A stretch of 64,000 nucleotides of DNA from Lanius collurio (taxonomy: Eukaryota > Chordata > Aves > Passeriformes > Laniidae): NCBI GenBank assembly GCA_020086605.1, contig JACBWW010000004.1, forward strand, positions 39,884,027 to 39,948,026, in the 5' to 3' direction. The notes below the pieces were generated by a model. The model had not been told where the DNA came from and searched no databases. It worked only from the letters and a program-made list of their open reading frames with translations. How positions within the stretch are numbered: the first letter of the stretch is position 1; each line of letters begins with the position of its first letter. This document shows, one piece after another, positions 22,001 to 32,210 of this stretch. The position numbers and the translations under genes were made by a program.

Positions 22001-24634
22001 AGCCCAATAATGCTGTAATGTAGTGGGGTGCCTGTACAAAATGCCTCTCAGAGCCAGGGAACTCTCCAGTTTGCTGCATTCCAAGAATTGCTGAATGACG
22101 ATGGATCCTGGGCTGACACCCCTGCTCCGCAAGGCTCAACTTCAAAGGCATCCAGTGGAAGCCTTTCACTGATTCTGAGGGGAATTGTCCACAGGTGAGC
22201 ACCTTGAACATGCTCTTTTAGTTTTGTATCCTTGTGGGTGGGAATATGCTACAGCAAATGGACTGTGAATATTGCTGTCCTGGATTATTAAATTCTTTGG
22301 CTATGTAAGTAAGTTAGGCCTGTGAGTTACTGCTGCATTATAGTAAATTCCATATGAACCTTTGTTAAATTGTTTAACCCAAGCTATTAAGTGCTGTTAA
22401 AACTTTCAGGCCTGAGTGTTGGTCCAGTCCAGGACTGTTTACAAGGATTCTAAACCTTGGGACTCAAAAGGAGTGTCTTCTTTATTCACCCTTTCCTATC
22501 CTGACCCTTCCTACCCCTCTCCCAGCCTCCATGCAGATAATTTTTGGGTTGACAATGGATATTGACTTTAGGTTTTTGTTTGCTTTTTCTCTGTGCTTTA
22601 ACTATCTAGTAAGTAGTAGAATGAACATTGTCAACGAACTGTTGTGCTTTCACTTTTATATTAAACCTGTCTTTGCCAGTGATTCTTTAGGAGACCTTAA
22701 AACACTCATTTGTGAGCATGATAGAGCAAGACAGTCAGTGGGGTTTTACCATAATTTCTGTAGGCTACAGCTAGGCGTCAGCAACCCTTTACACAGGTAC
22801 TCAACACCTGCATCTCCCAGCTCATTGTTGTTCAGCTTCAGCTCAGTGAGGGATGGGTTTGTGTTGATGATGGAAGAGAGATCCTCGCAGTTACTGCTAG
22901 AGAGATTGCAGTCATCCAACCTGAAAGATAAGGAGAGAAGGAGCACTTCAGTCCTCAGAGTTGCTCTGCTCTCCCTGGCTGGAGCACTGCTTGTGAAAGA
23001 AGAGTGGGCAATGTTCCTGTAGTTCCTGGGATGCCGCCATCAGTATTTGCAGGACCTGCTGGGTGTTGGCAGCCCAGATCAAGGTGTGCTCTGGACTGCA
23101 ACACAGGACAGCAGCTCCACAAGCCTTGCTCCTCCTCTGTGCTGCACAGAAGAGGGCACAAGTCATCCCCCTACAGCTGGAGGAAGCATCTTCCTTTAAA
23201 CAGTGACAGTGACAAACCACCTGCTAGCTTACAGACTGTCAGACTGGTTCTGCTGAGAACAGGCACGCTGGGTCTGCAGCCAGCCCGAGACTCAGCAGGT
23301 TGGTCTCTTGCAGGTGAGTCATGCTGGTTTGCACCATCTCCCTCCAGCAGGAATCTCACACACAAACCCTGAGTTTGCAGTTCAGCAGTGGCTTCTCCCC
23401 CTGGACATCAGCATTCTTCTAGCTGTTGCTAAATTCATGGGGATGAACTCAATTGAAAGGAGAGCCAAGGAAAGGATCAGGAACACAGGAAAGCCAGGGA
23501 GGTGTAGAGGGAGGCAGAAAAGACATGGAGCAAAAGGAAGGTGTCATGAAGAACTGTACAGCCCCAGGCACAGGCACAGCCAGGAGTGCCAAAATGTGCC
23601 TGGTCACTTCCCCTTTAACAACAGTATGAAAACTGAGGCTCTACAAGGCTTCTCCTTCCCTCCCTCTGGCAAGAAGACATGACTTCCAATGGGATTGTGT
23701 TCAACACTGATGGAACAATCCCAGCACAGTCACTCTCATCCACTGCATCTGGAGAAGCCCAGCCTCTGCCCTGGAGAAAACCATCCCACTGCCTTCTGCC
23801 ATCCAAGGAAGGCCTTGGGAAGTCAAGGCCAGGCCCATGAAGCTTTGCATGTCAAAGGCTCCTTTGCAAAACAAAAAGAAGTTGCCCTCACCATGTCCGG
23901 TGCCATCCAAGGCATTGCTGGCATGATGTGGCCCATCCTTTCCAGCCCCAGCAGGATGATGCCATCCCATGAAGTGTGAATTCCCAACCAGCAGAGGGGA
24001 AAGATTGCAGGAGCAACTCTTATGGGTCCTGTCCTATGCCTTACATCCCAGGAGATAGTTCCCTCCCATTGTTTGCTCAACAAACAAGGCTGGTACTTCT
24101 GAAGGTCAAGTGAAGAACTAAAAGAAGCTGATGGCACATGGCTTGTACCTGACTTTTAAAGCCAAACCCACTTGATAGCATCAAGCCTGCAACCCAAAGA
24201 GTGTGCAACCTAATAAGCACAGAGATATGTCTTCCCTCTCTCTTGAGAGAATAACCAAAATGGTGGTCAAATATTTAAATCACATTTACCTAGCTGAGCC
24301 CTATGGCATGCCTAGAAATAGGGCAACATTACTTCATACCAAAGGATATTTATCTGTACTTGAAAAAACTTTGCAAGAGGGTAGGAGTTTATCCCCACTC
24401 TAAATTAATTTTCTGGATAAAAATAGGTAGACTCATTCCTGTTGCTGTGCAGTTTCTAAGTCCCAGGTCAAACAGTTTTGAAGATGAAAAGCACAGGAGA
24501 GAAATGCAAGTTTTTACTTAAAAGAGATGATACATAACTAGTTACTACCTGATGGTTTTGCAGGATTTCATTGTGGTCAGAAGCTCAGCCCATCTAGATG
24601 GGCTCATCTCTTCACATTGGATGTCAAGCTCCAT
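15943..24634 (-). CDS. RNH1: Ribonuclease inhibitor (leucine-rich repeat), nine coding exons
   Basis: The coding exons, in transcript order, are 24634-24549, 22920-22750, 20918-20748, 20102-19932, 19146-18976, 18485-18315, 17340-17170, 16412-16242 and 16030-15943. All junctions are GT-AG and all introns are phase 2. The sum is 1371 nt, encoding 456 residues; mammalian ribonuclease inhibitors have about 456-461. The N-terminus (MELDIQCEE, later RWAELL) and C-terminus (LYDILWSS ... IIS) match the conserved ends of RNH1, and the middle is seven 57-residue units, each an A-type plus B-type RI leucine-rich repeat. I count 31 cysteines, typical of this oxidation-sensitive protein. The family is cytosolic and binds pancreatic-type (RNase A superfamily) ribonucleases, including angiogenin, extremely tightly, shielding cellular RNA. 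The start has a strong Kozak context (A at -3, G at +4). NLR proteins share the same repeat type, but there is no NACHT domain and both termini are RNH1-like. Confidence 0.97.
16242..16412 (-). CDS. RNH1: RNH1 LRR exon 7 of 7
   Basis: This exon is 171 nt, with acceptor TTGCAG above 16412 and donor GTGAGA at 16241. It encodes [11 protein letters not shown] ... [16 protein letters not shown] ... [10 protein letters not shown]. It has six cysteines, the most of any exon, including a Cys-Cys pair. The final AT joins T of the terminal exon to give Ile. The downstream intron is the shortest in the gene, 211 bp. Confidence 0.95.
17170..17340 (-). CDS. RNH1: RNH1 LRR exon 6 of 7
   Basis: This exon is 171 nt, with acceptor TTTGCAG above 17340 and donor GTAATG at 17169. 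It encodes [11 protein letters not shown] ... [16 protein letters not shown] ... [11 protein letters not shown], with five cysteines including an adjacent Cys-Cys pair. Downstream intron 757 bp. Confidence 0.95.
17584..17657. repeat. Perfect 37-bp tandem duplication in an RNH1 intron
   Basis: A 37-bp unit beginning AGCAGAGGAACAAAG and ending GTGTGCTGCACCA occurs twice head to tail without mismatch, in the intron between LRR exons 5 and 6. The perfect identity indicates a recent duplication. Confidence 0.97.
18315..18485 (-). CDS. RNH1: RNH1 LRR exon 5 of 7 (no in-frame ATG)
   Basis: This exon is 171 nt, with acceptor CCTGCAG above 18485 and donor GTGAGC at 18314. The frame reads [11 protein letters not shown] ... 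[16 protein letters not shown] ... [11 protein letters not shown]. It is recognised by the 57-residue repeat pattern and exact 171-nt spacing. Because it has no Met-initiated open frame of useful length, a start-to-stop ORF scan misses it, yet without it the inhibitor would be 57 residues short. It has three cysteines: the usual Ser-Cys before the last strand is Arg-Ser here. Downstream intron 974 bp. Confidence 0.94.
18976..19146 (-). CDS. RNH1: RNH1 LRR exon 4 of 7
   Basis: This exon is 171 nt, with acceptor CTGCAG just above 19146 and donor GTAAGG at 18975. It encodes [11 protein letters not shown] ... [16 protein letters not shown] ... [11 protein letters not shown], with four cysteines. 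It is the only LRR exon starting with C rather than G. Downstream intron 490 bp. Confidence 0.95.
19932..20102 (-). CDS. RNH1: RNH1 LRR exon 3 of 7
   Basis: This exon is 171 nt, with acceptor TGCAG above 20102 and donor GTAAGG at 19931. It encodes LEYCEL ... [16 protein letters not shown] ... [10 protein letters not shown]. It has three cysteines; the second cysteine of the A-repeat helix seen in sister exons is replaced in the segment TADIVEAL. The end CA joins the next exon's C to give His, where the sister junctions give Trp or Gln. Downstream intron 785 bp. Confidence 0.94.
20748..20918 (-). CDS. RNH1: RNH1 LRR exon 2 of 7
   Basis: This exon is 171 nt, with acceptor TGCAG immediately above 20918 and consensus donor GTAAGT at 20747. 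It encodes [11 protein letters not shown] ... [16 protein letters not shown] ... [11 protein letters not shown], with four cysteines. The split codon CA|G is Gln. Downstream intron 645 bp. Confidence 0.95.
20919..22749 (-). other. RNH1: RNH1 intron between LRR exons 1 and 2 (1831 bp)
   Basis: The longest coding intron, GT-AG, with no recognised repeat. A 117-codon minus-strand frame (22132-21779) inside it has no splice partner in the 57-residue pattern, so I do not treat it as an extra exon. Confidence 0.85.
22750..22920 (-). CDS. RNH1: RNH1 LRR exon 1 of 7
   Basis: This exon is 171 nt, with acceptor CAG at 22923-22921 and donor GTAAAA at 22749. It encodes LDDCNL ... [17 protein letters not shown] ... 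[11 protein letters not shown], one A+B ribonuclease-inhibitor repeat pair with four cysteines. The C-terminal TG plus the first G of the next exon gives Trp. Downstream intron 1831 bp. Confidence 0.95.
22921..24548 (-). other. RNH1: RNH1 intron after the first coding exon (1628 bp)
   Basis: Bounded by donor GTAGTA at 24548 and acceptor CAG at 22921. No repeat or nested gene is recognised. Plus-strand open frames at 23004-23372 and 23308-23682 and their minus-strand shadows show no supporting features. Confidence 0.85.
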
Positions 24635-24654
24635 TTTGACAGTTGAGATAGGAC
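24549..24654 (-). CDS. RNH1: RNH1 first coding exon (with 20 nt of 5' UTR)
   Basis: The acceptor is a T-rich tract ending in TTTTCAG just above 24654. Twenty non-coding bases follow, then the ATG at 24634-24632 in the context AAAATGG. It encodes 28 codons plus two bases, ending at 24549 with donor GTAGTA. Visible motifs are LDIQCEE and RWAELL, the family's N-terminal cap that precedes the first full repeat. The split codon AG|G gives Arg and continues into LDDC in the next exon, the same join as in mammalian RNH1. The following intron is 1628 bp. Confidence 0.95.
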
Positions 24655-25559
24655 CTGAAAATTAAAACAAAGCAAAACCAATTTTTTTTTTAATTGACTG
24701 AGAAGCAACAGTGTTCTTCAATCCCCCCAGCTCTCAGCCATGAGTCATACTGTGCAAACGGGACAGGTTCTATTTTTCCAAAACCAGTCTCCTGCAAACA
24801 CCAGTATAAGGCCAGGAGAGTTGGAATGGTTTTGTCTGGGACTTGGGAAGGCCTTCCTCTGAGAGGAAAAAAGCACAGGAATCCTGATGAGATATGGCAA
24901 CAGCCTGTTATCTCAAGGCTGCTTGTGTTCCCCTTCCCCCTTCAAAGGAGCTTAACCAGAAGGAGCTTTATAGGGCCACTGGTGCTACTTGCTCACCATT
25001 GCACTGCTGAGCCACATGAACACCGAGTTCCACAAGCGTGGCACACCTGACCCACTGTGGAACCTCAAGCACACTTAAAATTGGAATATTTTTGAGAGAA
25101 TTTGGGTGAATAAGGAAGATGAGCATGAGAACTACCTGGGCTGAAATTAAAAATCCTACTGGACATGTGTCTGTATGTGAGAAGTGTTCCTCCACAATTC
25201 GATACCCAAGGTTTGAAAGGTCACTCTGGTCGGGCAAATCCAAGTACAGACAAGCTGGTAAGCAGCTTTTTTTGTTGTTGTTCTGCAGTCAAAACTGCTT
25301 TTCTAAAGTGATGTAAACACAGCACTTTGCAGAACGGCTCCAGATAAACGTGCCCATAAACATGCCAAGGCGAGTAGCTGTGCTCTAGGTTTAGTCTAAA
25401 AGGGACGGGGTTAAAGGCAGCGCTGCACTAGGTGACAAAACGCAGCCTCGGTCTCCTGGTTTGGCCAGCATGACTCAGACTACGGGGCGTTTGTGAAAGA
25501 AATAATCCCTGAGCTATCCCATCGGAATGTGAGCTGCAGTCAGCTACAGTCTTCCCTCA

Positions 25560-26300
25560 TCCCAGTCCCCTCCCGCCGACGTAACATCGCGGGGATCCCT
25601 ACCCAGCTTTTCAGAGGCCCGCTCGGTACCAGCGCTCCCGTCAGGTCGCACCCACAACAAACCCGGGACCCACGTGGGGAAGGGCCGCGCCTGAGCGCGG
25701 GGCGGCGCTGGGGAACCGCGGCGGGACCGGGACACGGCGCCAGCGGGATCGTGAGCTCGCCGCTGTGCTCGGCCTCTGCCCTTCCCTTCCCGACGCGAGC
25801 GCTGCCGGGAATCCCGGCCCACGGCCTCCGTGGGATGGCACCACAGCCCCACGTGTCGCGGGGTGATGGGGAGAGGACAGTCGCAGCCGGACCGTCGCAG
25901 CCCCCCCCGCGTCGCTCGGGCACTTTCCCGTTTTACCTTCCCCGGATCGAGAAAGGGTTTTTCCCCCAGCGCCGAGTTTTGCACCCTCCTGCGAGCCGAG
26001 GGGGGATCCCGTTCGGGGTCCCGGGCAGCGGCCCGGTCCTGCCCCGGAGCACAACCGCCACCGCTGCCGCCCTTGCCCGGTCCCCCCCCCGCCCCGGTGC
26101 TCACAGCCCCGCCGCCTCCCGCGCCGCCTCCCGCACCGCCGGCAGCGCTTTTCCCTCCCAGGCTTCCTTCCCTCCCTGCTCCCTCCGGCCCGGCCCGGCC
26201 CGGCTCCCCAGCTCCTACCGCCGCCCCGCTACCGCGCAGCTGCCGCCGGCTTCGGCCCGGCTCCGCCTCGTATCGCGGCGGGGAGGGGCAGGATCTGTCC
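25560..26300 (-). promoter_or_regulatory. RNH1: CpG island, likely RNH1 promoter and 5' non-coding exon
   Basis: About 740 bp of very GC-rich, CpG-dense DNA sits immediately upstream of the first coding exon, in a neighbourhood otherwise poor in CpG. It contains GC-box-like runs and two perfect CACGTG E-boxes (25671-25676 and 25850-25855). Because the coding exon starts with a splice acceptor and 20 nt of UTR, at least one non-coding exon must lie upstream. Candidate minus-strand donors in the island include GAAG|GTAAAA near 25936, GCT|GTGAGC near 26100 and GGCG|GTAGGA near 26217. I cannot choose between them. Long open frames here on both strands are a by-product of GC content. Confidence 0.75.
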
Positions 26301-26990
26301 CTCCTCCCCCTTTTTCCTTTATTCGCTCTTTTTCTCTCCCTTTTTCTTTTTCCTTTCCCTCCATTCCCCCCCTCCCTTTTTTCCTGCTCTCTCTGACACT
26401 TAACGCCCTTTCTCCTCTTTCCCACTTCTTGTCTTTCTTAATTTTTTCCTGACTTGTCCGTTTCCCTCTCCCCCTCTATTCCGACCTTCTTTCCCCTTCT
26501 TTCTTTCCCCCTGTACTCTTATGTTTCCTTCATATCTCCTTCTTTCCTTTTTTCCTGTTTTCCTCACTTCCTTTTTTCTTTTTCCCCTTTCACTTTCTCC
26601 TTTTCTCTTTCATGTGCTTCCTCCTTTCCTCTTTCTTCCCTTTTTTCCTCATCTTTTTTCCCCGTTTTCTCCTTCCTTCCTTCCTTCCTTCCTTCCTTCC
26701 TTCCTTCCTTCCTTCCTTCCTTCCTTCCTTCCTCCCCTTCTTCCCCTTCCCTTCCTTCCTCTTTTCTCTCCTTTTCCTCCTTCTCCCTTTCACCATTTCC
26801 TGTTTTGTAATTTTTCACCTGTTTATCCTCCTCTTTTGTTATCCTTTCTCTTACGCTATATCTTTGCTCTTTTTCATCTTCTCACCAACTTCTCCATTTT
26901 CATCCTCTTTTCCTCCCTTTCCTTTTATTACTGTCTCCTGTTGCCCTTTTTTTCCCATCCACCCCGATCTCTCTGCTCTTCCCCCTGAGC
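26291..26990. repeat. 700-bp polypyrimidine/polypurine tract
   Basis: The plus strand is almost entirely C and T over about 700 bases, beginning where the CpG island ends. Composition changes abruptly at both edges. Tracts like this arise by simple-sequence expansion and can adopt triplex or slipped structures. The phenylalanine/serine/proline-rich and lysine/glutamate-rich open frames in it are composition artefacts, not genes. Confidence 0.9.
26670..26732. repeat. (TTCC)n tetranucleotide microsatellite
   Basis: About 15-16 uninterrupted TTCC units lie inside the larger pyrimidine tract. The run is long and pure, so it is probably polymorphic in length. Confidence 0.97.
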
Positions 26991-28029
26991 AGGAGCACTG
27001 GGATACACAGCAAACAAGACAGGAGAAATCCCTATCATGAGGAGATACACAAAGGGTGGGAGTATCAAACATAAAATGAGGTAGTGTCCGAACCGGCTGG
27101 GAGGGCAACCTCTGCTGTGTGCTGGGACCTGGAGCAAGATGGGAATGCATGCAGGTCACCCAGGGCAGAGGCACCATGGCAAGGTCTCAGCCAGGGGACA
27201 CAGGACTTCCCCAGGGAGCTCGGAACTGGGAACTGTTAGAAGTGGAAACAACAAAAATATCCTCAGTGGTGTCCCTGACTTTCCAGCTTCCAGACAGCTG
27301 TGCACAGGGGCCAGCTTGGAGGGCCTGGGATGTCCCTGCTCCCCATGCCTGTCACCAGTCCTACCCACGACGCATCTTCTCTCGTATCTGTGTCCCTCAT
27401 TAGCGCAACACGTAGAGCAGAGCAGCACCTCGCTGGCACAAAGGCCTCTCTCTGAGCTGTTTGGAACGAAGCTGTGACAGCAGTGGAGGATGGGCGCCTC
27501 GGGCTTGTGCTGCTGCCAGGCCTGTTGCCCTCCCGGGCTCTGCCACTGCCCCCACCCGACCCCAGTGACCAGTGGCTGTACCGCACAGCCGTCCCGAGGC
27601 GGGGCGAGGGTGGCAGCGCTTGGTCAGGGATGGAAGGCATTCGTCACCCCTTGGCTCGCTTCCTCCTCCGCCTGCCGGCTACTCCCTGCTTCCCTCCCTA
27701 TTGTTTCCCGGTAGTTTTAGTCCCAGTAAAAGCTCGTTCAGATTTTCACAGGGCAGAACAAAGAAAGGTTTTGAAGTGCCGAAAGGCACTAGGCAACATC
27801 CTGACTTGCCTCCCTTACTCCCTCCACCCCCAAAATCTCAGCATCTCCCCCAATTTTTTCTTCCTACAAACACCCTCTTTCCATAACCCTGGCTCACACA
27901 AGAGTTCAACTAAGCACAACCAGCTGTTCCCTACAAAGCACGGCTTTAAAATGGTTCCGTGCTCCTCCCCGGAAAGCAGGAGGGAAAGTTTCGGGAGTTT
28001 CAGAGCCTGGTTTTGCCGCTGATACGTAC

Positions 28030-28140
28030 CTTGGTGTTGTCGGTGCTGTGCGGGGAGCGAGGGGGGCAGAGCTGGCGCCTTCCTGCTGCCGTTACCACGC
28101 AACCTCGGCTGTCGTACACATGGTGCCTGCTAGAGGGAGG
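28030..28140 (-). promoter_or_regulatory. Possible alternative upstream 5' exon and promoter (X-box-like motif)
   Basis: This is a second small GC-rich patch. On the minus strand it reads through a CTCCCCGCACAG segment into ACCAAG|GTACGT at 28030/28029, a very good splice donor. About 60-70 nt upstream is GTTGCGTGGTAAC (plus strand 28091-28103), an imperfect inverted repeat resembling the RFX X-box half sites GTTRC/GYAAC. Mammalian RNH1 is known to use several 5' non-coding exons, so this could be a distal RNH1 first exon. It could equally start another transcript. Confidence 0.35.
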
Positions 28141-31100
28141 GAGGCAGTTTTGGGCTCTGACGGCTTTTTTTCCTCCCGTGGCAGCTCTTCGGGGCCTTGC
28201 GGATCAAGAGCTGTGCACACGATTGTGTCTGGCTTGTGACGAAGCAAATGTCGCAAAAAAGCCCCTGATGATGACAGAGGCAGCTTTAACTTCTCTCACT
28301 GGATCATGTGGCCACTTGCAGTGGTTTAGCCCAGAGCAAGGGAGTAATTGCCACTGAAGGATCCAGCCGAAAATTAGGCCACCGCAGTTTAAAGTGTGGA
28401 TAAAGATGGTGGAGTTTGCACAGTTTCTCCATTCTCCAGGCAAGCCCTGTCCTGCCGGGCCTAGGACTGACAATGAGCACATTCCTGCCTACCTATCACC
28501 TCACCTGGGGGTTTTGCATCCCACCTCCCAGCAGGGCCTAGGGCCCAGGCAGCCCTCTGCTTCTGCACGAGCTGAATGCTCACACTGCCTGGAAGGGTCC
28601 CTTGGGCACAGCTCTGGTTATGTCTCCCTAAAACTGCCCCTCAGCAGCAAGCATGGACCCCACTCCCACACCTCCTCCTCCCAAATTCCCACTGGCTCTT
28701 CTCCTCCTCAAGGAAAACCCTGCTCTCATTCAAGCTGCATCACACAATAGTTGTGAGTTGAAGAAACCTGCTTCTTTCCCCCATTCTCAACGGTGTGAAG
28801 ACGAATTAATGTTTCAATAGCCTGCAAATGATCCAGAAGCAGAAGGCCAGATCTCTTTTTCCCTCCTGTGGCTGCAGATGCTGACAGAGATGATGGTGGA
28901 ATGAGGGAAATAGAGCCTTTGTTGAGCCATGGGAGAAACACTAGAGGTATTCCCCCCAGCTGCTTTTGTTGTCCTTCTTCTGGAGGAGATGGGAACCAAC
29001 CACCAAGAGAGCTCCTTGACCTAAACCCCACCTTCCTCAGTGCCCAGAAGAGAGTTGAAAGCCAGAGAGTGCACCTCTTCCCCATTGCCTCTCAGGAAAA
29101 CAGAGTCATCCACACAGAGTTTGCTAGAACAGTCCTTATGCTTCTGGGTCTGACCTGAAACCTGCTAAACCACAGACAAGAGTTTGGGGATGGCCCAAGC
29201 TCCCAGCTTCTGTGCTTGCTAGGATGCTCCCTGGCAGGGAAATGCATGGGATGCTGTGGATGGTGAAGGATGTCTCTGCCCTTCTTGCTTGGCACGATGC
29301 TTTCAGGAAGACCACTAGTGTTGGGAGGAAGGTTAATGCTGGCAGGAGATCCTCCAGTCACCAGGCAATTTGAAGTCAGATGCCTGTAACTCAGCCCAAC
29401 AGCAAAGGTGTCATTTCCTATCTAGCAACTGCTGGCATCTCTCTACTCTTGGTTCCTGCTTTGCTCCACATGTCAGGAGTCTCTAAAGGACAAAGTCTAG
29501 TGTTTGTTAGAGGTTTCAGAGAAGTTCATGTCACGTGGACCTTCTGTAGACCTTCTGTCCTGGGCAGTGCACCCAATACACTCTGGTCTGTGCTGGTAAA
29601 ATATTAGATTTACAGGCCAAATAGCCATGCCAAAAAGTTATGTGCTTTTATCTCCCTGTCATCCCTTTGGCTGCCCTCACGGTGGGGCAACAAAAGGCAT
29701 CTCAGGAAAAATCTATGCCCTTTCCCCTGCAAGCAGGACCAGGCCATCCTGCTCATCACAAATCCAGAGGAAATGATGCAAAATGTGGCTGAGAAAGCCA
29801 TCAGCAAACACCAGAGAAATATCTGCGTATGTCTTGCCATGGAAAAAGTGGAAGACTCCTGACATGGAAGACATATCCATTTGGTTATTTGTACAGACTC
29901 AGGCTGATTCCTTGAAGATTCCTTGAGGAGTCTGGCAGTAACATCTGCCCTGTGTTCCCTTCTTTATCACAGTTTCCCTTTATCCTTTCTGAGTTAATTC
30001 AAATTTATCTCCTCTTTTTTTAGATCCTCTCCCTCTTTTGGCCTTTGTAGCAGGGAGGGAGAGCACGGTGATGCCTGTCTGGCCCCTGCTGCCTTTGGGC
30101 ACAGCTGGCATGAACACATGAAGTGTAGGTCTTGTGTCCTGGCATCTGAGGAAGTTGAGATGTGTCTCTGCATTTTATGCACATAACTGTAGATCAAACT
30201 TACAAAAGAATACTTAAATTAAGGTGATTAGTGTAAGCTGAAAACTCCACTTTTTCCCCTTCTAGCAGTTTCCTGTTCTGTCCTCTCTGCTTTCATGATG
30301 CCTCTGTGCATATACTTAATTATAATTAAAGACAATAAACTTCTTAGAGTAGTGATAGATCTTTTGCTAACTTTGGCTATGTGATCCCTACCAGAAAATT
30401 CATTCCATAAATTCAGCGGTGGAGATCAAAACAGCAAATTGTAAGCATGTGCCCAGCTCCATTTGTTGCACTGAGTGATTTGTTTATATCCTACTTGATC
30501 CATTGCTGGAAGCCATTTGTTCCTTAAGGCTGTGTGCAAACTAGAAGTAAGCCTTTGTAGGGTGAGGAAATGCAAAACTTGGGTCATTCCTGAAGAGTCA
30601 GTGGGCTGATTAAGCACTGGGGAGCAAAATATCTGTGGAGCTAGAGTGGAGAACCTGACACTGGCTTAACTGATGCCTCAGGAGCTAAAAACAAATAAAA
30701 GGAGCTCAATAACAGATGCTGGTAGCAAGCTGGTAGCGAGGTGGCTGAGCAAGGTTTGGGTTTTTCAGCAAATATAGGCAATTGCTCACCCTGACTTGCA
30801 TGTGTGCACACACACATATGGATGTTCCATACTGTGGCAGTTCATTATAGATTCCCACAAGAAAACCATTAGGGAGGAAATTCTTGCTGTTCTGATGTGG
30901 TCACCTTGTTCTTGTAAAAGAAAAACTGTTCTCTCCATTTTGTACTGTTTTTGTTTTGGGGGGGGAAGTGAAGAGTTTTGTAATGAAATAGTGCTGTATG
31001 TGTAATATCTTATCCCTGTGGATACAGTCTTTCACCATGGGTCCAGCGAAAATGGAGCCCCAAGAAAAAGGAGCTTTCCAGATATATTCATCAACCAACA

Positions 31101-31764
31101 CACCTGCAGAAAAAGTACTGTCAGAGAAATTTTTCTCATATCCCTGCTTTTCTTCTTCATCTTCTGCCTCAGCTTGTTGCAGTCTTTGCCTGCCCGTCTG
31201 CAGAGGGCGATGCAGCATCAGTTTGACCAGACTTAGGGTTTTCCATCATCCCGAAGTTACCCGTGATCACGAAGACATTGCAGGGGTGGAGGGTTGAGAT
31301 GGAGCCACAGTTAGAGGGGAAAATGAGAGAACCAGACCAGAGACACAAACGTATTTCATAACACAGTCTCTTAATGCCAGCTGTGTAGCAGCTGATGAAA
31401 TAGGAGACTGCAATGGATTTTGCTTTCCTGTTAAATCCTGCTGCATAGGAAGACTTGAATAATTTGCTGAAACTTTGAAGACTGCTGTAGGGACAGCTGG
31501 TTATTTCATGAGTTTGAACAGGACTCAGAAGCATGAGTTTAAATCAGCTTTAAAAGGCAAGAATGAAATCTCGAAGCTAAAAGAACCCCAACAACCATAC
31601 ATTCATTTGTTTTTCAGACTTAAGTTTGCATGTTACCATTGCCTTTTTGCAGAAAGGAATAGTAGATGTTCTCTGACAGTAGAGACATCTCTCTCCTTAG
31701 TCTCCATGACAGTACCTGTGAGAATTCATGTGTATTTGTGCCCAAAAAATCACTTTGTATTCTA
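28141..31764. other. No recognisable gene
   Basis: Non-coding by inspection, between the possible upstream 5' exon and the first CR1 fragment. There is a G9 run at about 30958-30966. No splice-bounded exon is convincing. Confidence 0.5.
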
Positions 31765-32210
31765 GAGTCACAAACGTTGGAAAACACCTCAAAATCATTG
31801 TGTCCCTCCATTAACTCAGCACCACTGTGTTCATCACTAAACAGTATCCCAGAGTGCCACATCCACATGCCTTTTGAACATTTCCAGGGATGGTGATTCC
31901 AACACTTACCTGGGCAGCCTGTTCCAATGCCTGACCATCCTTTCAGAGAAGAATTTTTTCCTGATATCCAATCTAAATCTCCCATGTCACAACTTGAGGC
32001 TATTTCCTCTCATCCTGTAACTTGTCACCTGTGACAATAGACACTCTCACCTCACTAAAACTCCTTTCAGGTAGTTGTAGATGGTGATAGTCTCTCCTGA
32101 GATTCCTTTTCTCCAGGCTAAAGAACTCCAGTTCCCTCAGCTGCTCCCCATAAAACTTGTGCCATAAAAAAAGCCACTGCATCCTCTCTTCAATGCAGTT
32201 CTTCCTTGGA
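31765..32210 (-). mobile_element. CR1 LINE 3' fragment
   Basis: The plus strand shows the reverse complement of a CR1 3' region. Landmarks in order are a TTGGAAAACACCTC box, CAGGGATGGTGATTCC, GGGCAGCCTGTTCCAATG, TTTTTCCTGATATCCAATC, TCCTTTCAGGTAGTTGTAGA, TTTCTCCAGGCTAAAGAAC and CAGTTCCCTCAGCTGCTCCC. Open frames crossing it are debris. This is a 5'-truncated copy, as most CR1 insertions are, and its divergence suggests considerable age. Confidence 0.92.

Noticed and set aside
21779..22132. Extra coding exon in an RNH1 intron
   Set aside because: It lacks the 57-residue LRR pattern and is not needed: the flanking exons join in frame to give a family-length protein.
15943..24634. NLR (NLRP-type) protein as the source of the LRR exons
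   Set aside because: NLRs share this exon-repeat type, but here the N-terminal cap, the C-terminal LYD motif, the total length of 456 residues and the absence of NACHT and pyrin/CARD exons identify RNH1.
25493..26452. Long open frames on both strands (up to 319 codons plus, 293 minus) over the CpG island
   Set aside because: High GC removes stop codons by chance. The translations are Pro/Arg/Gly/Ala-rich low complexity on both strands at once, with no domain and no splice logic.
26454..27040. Phe/Ser/Pro-rich and Lys/Glu-rich open frames
   Set aside because: They are translations of the polypyrimidine tract and the TTCC microsatellite, purely compositional.
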